Origin: JALZKA01 sp963701205
Lineage (GTDB): Bacteria; Actinomycetota; Thermoleophilia; Solirubrobacterales; 70-9
Direction of reading: 5' to 3'
Assembly: GCA_963701205.1 (NCBI GenBank)
Contig: OY969575.1
Span: forward strand, 62,001 to 126,000
DNA length: 64,000 nt
The translations under genes and the position numbers were made by a program. The notes under the pieces are model-generated. The model worked only from the letters and a program-made list of their open reading frames with translations. It ran no database searches and was not told the origin of the DNA. Of the stretch, positions 24,733 through 31,656 are shown piece by piece. Numbering within the stretch: the first letter of the stretch is position 1; every line of letters starts with the position of its first letter.

Positions 24733-25926
24733 TCAGAGCCCGAGTAGAACCTCGATTTTCAACCAGATCAGGTCGGCCAGCTCCCGGAGCGGGGCTGAGA
24801 TCAGGACGATTATCACGATCAGGAGCGCAGCGACACAGCCGAAGACCAGCATCATCCGGCTCGAGACCCCTGGCGCGTAGAGCCTGGAGACGCCTTTCGC
24901 ATCAACCAGGATCTCGCCGATTCGAAGCCGGGTCAAAAACGTCGAGGACATTCCCGCTCGGTTCTTGTCGAGAAACTCGAGCAGGTTGAACTGGGCGCCG
25001 ACGGAGACGATCAGCTCGGCGCCGTTTTCAAACGCGAGGAGCATTGCGACGTCCTGGCTGGTGCCCACCGCGGGGGCGATCAGGTGCTCAACCCCGATCG
25101 CGTCGAGCCGCTCGGAACCCGGCGCGCGCCCATCGCTATAGGCGTGGACGATGACCTCGGCGCCGCAACGCAGGGCCTCGTCGCTGGCGGAATCCATATC
25201 ACCCAGAATCACGTCGGGCGTCAGGCCCTCCTCCAGAATCGCATCGGCGCCACCATCAACTCCCACCAGCAGTGGGCGCACGTCCTGGATGTATGCCCGC
25301 AGCGTCCGCAGGTCGCGGCGATAGGTGGTGCCACGGACCACAATCAACACATGCCGGTCGCGAAACTTGGTCCGGGTCCGTGGCAGCTCGATGTCCCCGG
25401 CGAGCAGGTCGCCCTCCTCCTGAACGTGGGCCGCGGTGTTCGCGGCAAACTCCGCGATCGCCCGATCGATCCTGGTCCGCTGCTCGGCGTGGCGCTCCTC
25501 CAGGCGCGACTCGGTCAGGTGTTCGCCCTGCGCAAGCACCCGGTCGCCCGATCGCACCACGCCCCCGGTGATGACGACATCGTCGCCGTCGTTGACCTGC
25601 TCGAACAGGTCGGCTCCCGGGGCGTCCACGAGGACGATCCCGGCCTGGACCAGCATCAACGGCCCCGCGTTGGGGTAGCGATCGGTTGACGATGGCGAGA
25701 GGTTGATGATCGCCTTGACCCCTGACGCGATCAGATCCTCCGCCGCAACCCGGTCGAGGTCGGCGTGGTCGATTACGGCGATGTCGTCAGGCGTCAGACG
25801 CTTGACGAGCGCCTTCGTCCGACGCCCCAGCCGTGCCCGTCCGTGGAGCGGCGTTAGCGCAAGCTCGGTCTCCGGCGCGCCGCGCAGGATGGCTCGTGCC
25901 CTGGATCTAAGCGGCAAACGTGGCAT
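24733..25926 (-). CDS. steA: SteA-like putative cytokinetic ring protein
   Basis: 397 residues. N-terminal region GRARLGRRTKALVKRL and IINLSPSSTDRYPNAGPLML, then a thiamine-pyrophosphokinase-like core (LVGVDGGADAILEEG, PDVILGDMDSAS), then one transmembrane helix near the C-terminus (MMLVFGCVAALLIVIIVLIS). This is the actinobacterial SteA/Rv1697 layout. It likely pairs with the downstream SteB homologue at the membrane during division. Confidence 0.9.
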   Translation of the reverse strand: MPRLPLRSRARAILRGAPETELALTPLHGRARLGRRTKALVKRLTPDDIAVIDHADLDRVAAEDLIASGVKAIINLSPSSTDRYPNAGPLMLVQAGIVLVDAPGADLFEQVNDGDDVVITGGVVRSGDRVLAQGEHLTESRLEERHAEQRTRIDRAIAEFAANTAAHVQEEGDLLAGDIELPRTRTKFRDRHVLIVVRGTTYRRDLRTLRAYIQDVRPLLVGVDGGADAILEEGLTPDVILGDMDSASDEALRCGAEVIVHAYSDGRAPGSERLDAIGVEHLIAPAVGTSQDVAMLLAFENGAELIVSVGAQFNLLEFLDKNRAGMSSTFLTRLRIGEILVDAKGVSRLYAPGVSSRMMLVFGCVAALLIVIIVLISAPLRELADLIWLKIEVLLGL

Positions 25927-25950
25927 TGCTGCCGTCCGATTATGGGTGAG

Positions 25951-27630
25951 TCAGGCTGCGAGTAGCTCGCGCGCATGGTGCGTTGCGGCCTCGTCACCGG
26001 ACTCCGCACCCAGCATGCGAACGATCTCCGCCAACAGTTCGTCGCCCGATACCGCCTCAACCGAGGCCATTGTCGCGCCTCCAGAGACGCTCTTCGTGAT
26101 CCTGAAGTGAGCGTCGGCCATCGACGCCACCTGGGGCAAATGGGTGATGCAGAGCACTTGGCTTCTGCTGGCTAGTTCCTTCAGGCGCTCGCCAACGGAG
26201 CGTGCCGTCGCGCCGCCCACGCCGGCGTCGATCTCGTCGAAGACACGGGTCGCTCCGTCGGCCGAGCCGCCGAGGCCCGAGAGGGCCAGCATGATTCGCG
26301 AAAGCTCGCCGCCCGATGCTGCGTCGCGGAGCGGCGAAACCGGCATCCCCGGGTTGCTGGCAACGCGAAGCTCCACCGACTCAGCCCCCGATCTCGTCAG
26401 CTCGGCGTTTGCCACGGGCTCAAGAATCACCTCAAGCCTGGCGCCGTCCATCGCGAGCCCGGCAAGCGCATCGGCGACCGCAGCTTCAAGCAGGGGCGCT
26501 GAGCGCTGCCGCGCCTGCGACATGGATTCCGCGAACTCGGCGCTTCGCTCGGTGGCATGCGCCAGCCGCGACCCAAGGTCTTCCTCGAGCTCAGCGGCGC
26601 CTTCGAGGCGTGCGATCTCGGCCCGGCAACGCTCAGCGTGTTCGATAACGGCGGCGATGGTGCCCCCGTGCTTGCGTTCAAGCCGCTCGATCGCGGCGAG
26701 TCGCTCTTCGATCTCCTGCAGGCGGCCCGGCGCGGACTCAATTGCTTCGGCATAGCCACGAAGTTCGCTGGCCAGGTCGCGAAGCTCAACGGCGCTCGCC
26801 GTTGCCCTTACCGCCAGCTCATCAAGCCGCGGGTCCACACCGTCAATCGCGGCCAGTGCCGACTCAGCGATCGCAACACCGGCCCCGGCGCCGCCCTCAT
26901 CGTCGGAGCCGGCGATGGCAGCGAGCGCGGCTGCGGCTGCGGTGCGCAAGCCCTCCGCGTGGCGCAGCCGGTCGCGCTCGTGGCCCAGCTCATCGCGCTC
27001 TGCCTGGTCTGGTCCCGCCGTCTCGATCTCGTCAAGCTCGAAGCGCATCAGGTCCAAATCGCGCTCGCGGCTTCCCTCGCGCTCGCGGAGCTCAGCAAGT
27101 TCCCGCTCGATTGCACGCGCTTGCGTGTGCGCCTCCTGAAAGCGGCGCCGCAGATTGAGGTGCTCAGAGCCGATGAACCCGTCCAGAACGTCGGTCTGCG
27201 CCGACGCCAGCGTCAGGCGCCTGTGTTCGTGCTGACCGAAGAATGCGAGTAGCCGCGAACCCAGCAGGCGCAGGTCGGCGACGTTGGCGGAGCGCCCCTG
27301 GACGTAGGCGCTCGTTCGGCCTGAGCTGGCGACGCGCCGGGCAAGGACCAGTTCGGTTGCATCGGCCGGCAAGCGCTCCGCCAGCGGCGCCAGATCGGGA
27401 TCGTCGAACAGGCCGTCAGGAATGTCGAACGTGCCCTCGACGTAGGCCTCTTCGGCACCCGGGCGGACGATTTGGGCACGGGCGCGCCCGCCCATCAGCA
27501 AGTCGAGCGAGTGCGCGAGGATCGTCTTGCCGGCGCCGGTCTCGCCGGTGATCGCGTTCAGGCCCGAACCCAGCCGCAGCTCGGCGCGCTCGATTAAAAG
27601 CAGGTTCTCAATCCGTAGCTCGTGCAGCAT
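25951..27630 (-). CDS. recN: DNA repair protein RecN
   Basis: About 559 residues. SMC-like ATPase: Walker A in AITGETGAGKTILAHSLDLL near the N-terminus, Q-loop region GQHEHRRLT, long coiled-coil arms, and C-terminal ABC signature SGGELSRIMLALS, Walker B RVFDEIDAGVGG, and CITHLPQVASMADAH. Acts in double-strand break repair. ATG 27630 gives the usual MLHELRIENLLLIE start; a GTG two codons upstream is possible. Confidence 0.95.
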   Translation of the reverse strand: MLHELRIENLLLIERAELRLGSGLNAITGETGAGKTILAHSLDLLMGGRARAQIVRPGAEEAYVEGTFDIPDGLFDDPDLAPLAERLPADATELVLARRVASSGRTSAYVQGRSANVADLRLLGSRLLAFFGQHEHRRLTLASAQTDVLDGFIGSEHLNLRRRFQEAHTQARAIERELAELREREGSRERDLDLMRFELDEIETAGPDQAERDELGHERDRLRHAEGLRTAAAAALAAIAGSDDEGGAGAGVAIAESALAAIDGVDPRLDELAVRATASAVELRDLASELRGYAEAIESAPGRLQEIEERLAAIERLERKHGGTIAAVIEHAERCRAEIARLEGAAELEEDLGSRLAHATERSAEFAESMSQARQRSAPLLEAAVADALAGLAMDGARLEVILEPVANAELTRSGAESVELRVASNPGMPVSPLRDAASGGELSRIMLALSGLGGSADGATRVFDEIDAGVGGATARSVGERLKELASRSQVLCITHLPQVASMADAHFRITKSVSGGATMASVEAVSGDELLAEIVRMLGAESGDEAATHHARELLAA

Positions 27631-27644
27631 CTGCACGTACCTAA

Positions 27645-27695
27645 TAGCGATCGGGGCCGACGGACCCGGCGACCGGACCCCGATGCCGGTCGCTA
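27645..27695 (-). terminator. Compound hairpin between nadK and recN
   Basis: Nested inverted repeats, TAGCGATCGGGG on one side (27645-27656) and CCCCGA...TCGCTA on the other (27678-27695), occupy the gap after the nadK stop. No U-run. Probably attenuates or ends transcription from tlyA-nadK, or protects the nadK 3' end. Confidence 0.45.
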
Positions 27696-27699
27696 CCAG

Positions 27700-28551
27700 C
27701 TAGCGGGCGAGGGAGCCGAACTTTTCCTGAATCCGGCGATAGAAAGTCGCGCCCGGGACCTGGGCCAGGCGCCCGACGCCCTCCCGGAAGCGGATCTCCG
27801 TCTCGTCACCGGACTGCAGGTCGGCAACGTGCTCGCCGTCGATCACGAGGTCCACGGGCTCGCGCCCGGCCGCGTTGCGGACGATGAGCACGTCGTCCGG
27901 CGCGACGACCAGCGGGCGGGCGGTCAGGGTGTGGGGCGCGATAAAGCTCACGACGTAGCCCTTTACACCCCAGGCGAGAATCGGGCCCTGGTTGGCGAGG
28001 TTGTATCCGGTCGAACCGGCAGGTGTTGCAGCCACCAGACCATCGCAGCGCACGTGACCCACCTCCTCGCCTCCGAGCCGAAAGGCAAGCTCCGCCACCC
28101 GTCCGTGCGGGCGACGGTGAAAGGAGACATCGTTGAGAGCAAGGCGCGGGCCATCGCCAACGCCAACCTCCAAGCCCGGCAGCGCCATCACCTCGAACTC
28201 GCCGGTTAGCGCCCGCCGTAGGCCGTCGTCGAGGTCGTCGGGGTCCGCGGCGGCGAGGAAACCGATCGTCCCGTAATTGATGCCGAAGACCGGCACCCCG
28301 GTATTCGCGTAGAGGCGCAGCGCCTTCAGGATCGTTCCGTCGCCGCCAAGGACGAGGCAGGCGTCGGGCGCGGGTGCTGCTGCCTCGACGACCGCAACGC
28401 CTGCCGCTGCCGCTCCGTGCTTGGCGATTTCTTCCTCGCTCGCGACAAGTTGGCAGCCATGCTCGGTTGCGGCAGCCACCGCCGCCTGGAGCGCCGCCCC
28501 GGTTTGCTCCGGCTGCGTGTGACTCAAGATCGCGACGCGGCGGGAGCTCAT
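27700..28551 (-). CDS. nadK: NAD kinase
   Basis: 283 residues. Signature motifs: LVLGGDGTILKAL (GGDGT, phosphate binding), GINYGTIGFLA, ALNDVSFHR (NDV/NE motif), and ATPAGSTGYNLANQGPIL. Makes NADP from NAD. The start overlaps the tlyA stop as ATGA, the same order as in mycobacteria (tlyA-ppnK-recN). Confidence 0.95.
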   Translation of the reverse strand: MSSRRVAILSHTQPEQTGAALQAAVAAATEHGCQLVASEEEIAKHGAAAAGVAVVEAAAPAPDACLVLGGDGTILKALRLYANTGVPVFGINYGTIGFLAAADPDDLDDGLRRALTGEFEVMALPGLEVGVGDGPRLALNDVSFHRRPHGRVAELAFRLGGEEVGHVRCDGLVAATPAGSTGYNLANQGPILAWGVKGYVVSFIAPHTLTARPLVVAPDDVLIVRNAAGREPVDLVIDGEHVADLQSGDETEIRFREGVGRLAQVPGATFYRRIQEKFGSLAR

Positions 28552-29354
28552 CGCCTCGCCTTCGCTTCCGGTTCGACTTCGAGCGCCGCCTTGGCGATGC
28601 CGTCGGCGTCAAGGCCCGAGCTTCGGTTCGAGCACCAAAGAAACGTCTCCTCGTTGCCCTTCGGCCCCGGCAGCCGCGAGGAGGCGAATCCGTGCACTGC
28701 CAGCCCAAGCTCGCCCGCCGCACCGGCGACGTTCAGGAGCGCCTCGCGCCGCTCGGCGGGATCGCGCACGACGCCGCCCTTGACCCGGCTGCGGCCAAGT
28801 TCGAATTGCGGCTTCACCATCGCCAGCAGGTCCGCGTTGGGCGCAAGTGTCGAGATCACCGCGGGAAGCACCTTCGCGATCGCGATGAACGAGACGTCGA
28901 TCGTCGCGACATCGGGTGTGAACGGCAGGTCCTCGGCCCGCAGGTCGCGAGCGTTCAGCCGTTCGATCACGTGCACTCGCGCGTCGTTGCGGACGCCCCA
29001 GTCGAGCTGCCCGTGGGCAACGTCAAGGGCGATCACCTCGCTCGCCCCCCGCTTGAGCAGGCAGTCCGTAAAGCCGCCGGTCGCCGCCCCGACATCGAGG
29101 CATTGCCGATCGCGCACATCGATCAACAGGCGATCGAGCGCGTTGGCGAGCTTGTGGCCCGCGCGGGAGACGTACTCACGGCCGGACTCAACGCTCAGCT
29201 CGGAATCGGGATCGATCAGCTCACTGGGTTTCTGGATCCGCTTGCCGCCGCTGCCAATACAAACGCGCCCGGCCCGGATCGCCTCGGCCGCGCTTGCGCG
29301 CGAGCGGGTCAGGCCACGTTCGGCGATTACGGAATCTGCGCGTTTGCGGGTCAT
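28548..29354 (-). CDS. tlyA: TlyA-family rRNA 2'-O-methyltransferase
   Basis: 268 residues. N-terminal S4 RNA-binding domain (RADSVIAERGLTRSRASAAE) and an FtsJ-like Rossmann domain: SRAGHKLANAL (catalytic Lys context), CLDVGAATGGFTDCLL (SAM motif I), ALDVAHGQL, ATIDVSFIA, LLAMVKPQFE. By homology methylates 16S and/or 23S rRNA (capreomycin-sensitivity methylation). First gene of the tlyA-nadK-recN run; divergent from the gene at 29464. Confidence 0.94.
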   Translation of the reverse strand: MTRKRADSVIAERGLTRSRASAAEAIRAGRVCIGSGGKRIQKPSELIDPDSELSVESGREYVSRAGHKLANALDRLLIDVRDRQCLDVGAATGGFTDCLLKRGASEVIALDVAHGQLDWGVRNDARVHVIERLNARDLRAEDLPFTPDVATIDVSFIAIAKVLPAVISTLAPNADLLAMVKPQFELGRSRVKGGVVRDPAERREALLNVAGAAGELGLAVHGFASSRLPGPKGNEETFLWCSNRSSGLDADGIAKAALEVEPEAKARR

Positions 29355-29411
29355 GCTGCGGCCACCACCCGAGGAAAGTAGCGATAGCGACGAGCTATTT
29401 GGGCCACCCCA

Positions 29412-29455
29412 GTGTGATCCCCATCACACATGCATCGCACATACGTTCGTATTCT
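29412..29455 (+). promoter_or_regulatory. CRP-type operator with -10 at class II spacing
   Basis: A perfect 18-bp palindrome GTGTGAT-CCCC-ATCACAC (29412-29429) contains TGTGA-N6-TCACA, the consensus of CRP-family activators. A TATTCT -10 lies at 29450-29455. A start at +1 = 29462 would put the palindrome centre at -41.5, the classical class II activator position. No good -35 is present, as expected for an activator-dependent promoter. It could also affect the divergent tlyA. Confidence 0.65.
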
Positions 29456-29463
29456 GGATGGCG

Positions 29464-29823
29464 ATGACTGCTTCACGCTACATCCCACTGTCCATCCACG
29501 CGGGCATTGAGACACTGCTTGCTCCGCTCGTGATGGCCGCGCCGTTCATGTTCCGATTCGACGCGGGCGTCACGCTGATCTGCCTGTTGATCGGTGGCCT
29601 CCTGCTCTACCTTGCGCTTCAGATCCCGGGCCCGAAACGAACGGTGCCGCTCGCCTCGCACGCCAACTACGACTACGCCCTCGCGGGCTTCGCCGCCCTT
29701 GCGGGCGGCGCGATCGGCGTCATCACCGGCAACTGGACGCCGGCAATCTTTTTGGTCGGCTTCGGCCTCGCACAGGTGGCCCTGACCGCATTGACGCGGT
29801 TCAGCGTCCCTCGCGGCGCCTAG
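29464..29823 (+). CDS. Small integral membrane protein
   Basis: About 119 residues with four hydrophobic segments (around IETLLAPLVMAAPFM, LICLLIGGLLLYLALQI, ALAGFAALAGGAIGVIT and AIFLVGFGLAQVALTAL). No family recognised with confidence; it loosely resembles four-helix SPW-repeat-like proteins. No Shine-Dalgarno is visible. The inferred promoter places the transcript start within two bases of ATG 29464, so the mRNA may be leaderless; ATG 29458 is the alternative start. It is followed by a terminator. Confidence 0.7.
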   Translation: MTASRYIPLSIHAGIETLLAPLVMAAPFMFRFDAGVTLICLLIGGLLLYLALQIPGPKRTVPLASHANYDYALAGFAALAGGAIGVITGNWTPAIFLVGFGLAQVALTALTRFSVPRGA

Positions 29824-29874
29824 CATCGCCGACCTACTTCCAAAAACACATATATCTCCTCCCTGTACCCAGAG

Positions 29875-29897
29875 ACGCCCCGCCAAGTGCGGGGCGT
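29875..29897 (+). terminator. Intrinsic-like terminator
   Basis: ACGCCCCGC (29875-29883), loop of five, GCGGGGCGT (29889-29897), then TT. A strong 9-bp stem 50 bases after the stop of the membrane-protein gene and just before the promoter of the next gene. Confidence 0.7.
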
Positions 29898-29910
29898 TTC
29901 GCTATCCCAA

Positions 29911-30009
29911 CCCCTTGACACCGCCTTCGAACGGTGGGAAGGTCGCATGCGACAGAGCCGGGGGGCTTGTCATCGCCTCTCGACCGAACGGTGACCGGGG
30001 AGGTCTACC
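29911..30009 (+). promoter_or_regulatory. Conserved promoter/leader of YLALF-type gene (copy 1)
   Basis: TTGACA (29915-29920), then CGGTG and GAAGGT at 17-base spacing, then a leader ending GGGGAGGT before the TTG start. The stretch is nearly identical to 30740-30839 upstream of the next gene (a handful of differences over about 100 bases), so promoter and leader were duplicated together with the gene. CGAACGGTG occurs twice in the leader (near 29928 and 29985). Confidence 0.5.
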
Positions 30010-30667
30010 TTGCTCGCACGGATTCGTCTGCACCTGAGGTCCAATGTCGTCGGCTACCTCGCGCTGTTCATAGCGCTGAGCGGCAGCGCCTATGCCGCTG
30101 GCCTTGCCAACAACTCGGTCAAGTCGAAACACATCAAGGACGGCCAGGTGAAGTCGGCGGATGTGCGCAACAACGGGCTTACGGGCAACGACATCAAGGA
30201 AGCGTCGCTTGGTGAGGTGCCGCTTGCTGACGCGGCGACAACGGCGGACAGCGCTGCGAGCGCCGATGACGCTGAGTTGCTTGATGGTCTGAACTCGTCG
30301 GCATTCGTGCAAGGTGGCGGCACCGCGAAGCGTTTCTATAGCTTCGGGGCCGGGGCCGACGTCAGCCACAGCATTTCGGGTTTTGCCTTCTTGTCCCTGT
30401 ATTGCGCGAGTGGCGACTTGACGATGCAGCTCCAGAACTTGGGTGCTGAGCCTGCTCTCGGTGTGGCGGGAACAGGCGGCCGCCTCCCAACTCGAGTTCT
30501 ACACCCTCAACTACGCCGGCTCCCTTCTCCCGTTCAACGGCAGTGACCCAGTCAAGGACCGGGTCACTTTCGTGCTTGCCAACTCGACTCGGTCTGTCAC
30601 GTGGGAGGCGTGGCTGCGCGCCGCCGATGGGACCTGCGCGATCAACTTGTTTGAGAGAGAGAACTAA
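30010..30667 (+). pseudogene. YLALF-type secreted protein gene, frameshifted
   Basis: Starts at TTG with GGGGAGGT upstream. Residues 1-60 carry the family N-terminus (VVGYLALFIALSGSAYAAG, LANNSVKSKHIKDGQVKS, DVRNNGLTGNDIKEASL), then an Ala/Asp-rich stretch and a domain with FLSLYCASGDLTMQLQN. Near 30455-30475 coding potential jumps to the +2 frame, which continues SVWREQAAASQLEFYTLNYA and ends AADGTCAINLFEREN at 30667. The first frame runs out in Arg/Pro-rich translation at 30546. A single-base indel joins the two parts; real mutation or sequence error cannot be told apart here. Its neighbour at 30840 is intact. Confidence 0.7.
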
Positions 30668-30739
30668 GCCCGAGCGCGCTGCGGCCCAATGGGCGTGAAC
30701 GGCTGTCCGTAGAGCGGTCATTGACAAACCGGCCCCCGA

Positions 30740-30839
30740 CCCCTTGACACCGCCCCCGAACGGTGGGAAGGTCGCTTGCGACAGCGCCGGGGGGGCTTGT
30801 CAAGACCTCTCGACCGAACGGTGACCTGGAGGTCTTATC
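30740..30839 (+). promoter_or_regulatory. Conserved promoter/leader of YLALF-type gene (copy 2)
   Basis: TTGACA (30744-30749), CGGTG, and GAAGGT (30767-30772) at 17-base spacing, with a leader ending TGGAGGT before TTG 30840. Near-identical to 29911-30009. Confidence 0.5.
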
Positions 30840-31565
30840 TTGCTCGCACGTATTCGTCCGCACCTGAGCTTTGCCAACGTCGTTTCGGTGTTGGCGCTGT
30901 TCATTGCCCTGGGCCTTGGAACAGCCTGGGCCGCTGGCCTTGCCAACAACTCCGTCAAGTCGAAACACATCAAGGACGGCCAGGTCAAGTCGGCGGATGT
31001 GCGCAACAACGGGCTTACGGGCAACGACATCAAAGAAGCGTCGCTCGGTGAGGTGCCGCTTGCGGGCGCCGCTGCGAGTGCAGATGACGCCGACAAGCTC
31101 GACGGGCAGGATTCGAGCGCCTTTGCCCTCAACGGGTCGGAAGCCTGGCATGAGGTGGGAGCGCCCGGCGAGCCGTCCTTCTCCGTGAACCTGGGCAACT
31201 GCGCTTGGAAGAACCAAACCCCCACGAATAACGCCGCCTCGTTCACGCGCGACCGTTCCGGGTTCGTGCACTTGAAGGGCGTCGTCCGGGCGGAGCCGCC
31301 TGACCCAGAACACCTCGGCGACCCATGCGAGTTCGGGGAGAACTACGAAAGCAGGGAGATCTTCGTCCTGCCCGCCGGATACACGCCCGACCTCAATGAG
31401 CATCTCGCCGCAATTACCAACGGCAAGATCACACGAGTCGAGATTCAGGCGGGCGGTTCGATCTTTTCGATGGCCCCAAGCACGGGAGTCGACGCGCATG
31501 CTTTCTTGTCGCTCGACGGCCTGACGTTCCGCTGCGCGCCGTCGGGTGCGAACGGCTGTCCGTAG
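30840..31565 (+). CDS. Secreted protein, YLALF/NNSVKSKHI family
   Basis: 241 residues from a TTG start. N-terminus MLARIRPHLSF, hydrophobic NVVSVLALFIALGLGTAWAAG, then a family block almost identical to the previous gene (LANNSVKSKHIKDGQVKS, RNNGLTGNDIKEASLGEVPL). After an Asp-rich linker (KLDGQDSSAF, a motif also seen in phage-tail-like proteins) comes a copy-specific beta-rich domain with two cysteines (LGNCAWKN, GDPCEFG) and C-terminal TFRCAPSG. Predicted exported. The pair arose by tandem duplication followed by divergence of the C-terminal domain. Confidence 0.82.
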   Translation: MLARIRPHLSFANVVSVLALFIALGLGTAWAAGLANNSVKSKHIKDGQVKSADVRNNGLTGNDIKEASLGEVPLAGAAASADDADKLDGQDSSAFALNGSEAWHEVGAPGEPSFSVNLGNCAWKNQTPTNNAASFTRDRSGFVHLKGVVRAEPPDPEHLGDPCEFGENYESREIFVLPAGYTPDLNEHLAAITNGKITRVEIQAGGSIFSMAPSTGVDAHAFLSLDGLTFRCAPSGANGCP

Positions 31566-31656
31566 GGCGGTCATCGTTGAACTCTGCCGCGACGATGTTG
31601 CCAATGAAGGGCACCCGGGCCCGGGACGCGTCCTAGGCGAACTCGGCGAGAGCGCG

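Noticed and set aside
28417..29457. In-frame N-terminal extension of the membrane protein at 29464
   Set aside because: The extension overlaps nadK and tlyA on the other strand and has no codon character; the promoter elements at 29412-29455 place the start later.
30440..30480. Programmed frameshifting in the surface-protein gene
   Set aside because: No slippery heptamer, pseudoknot or paused stop codon is visible at the switch point; indel is simpler.
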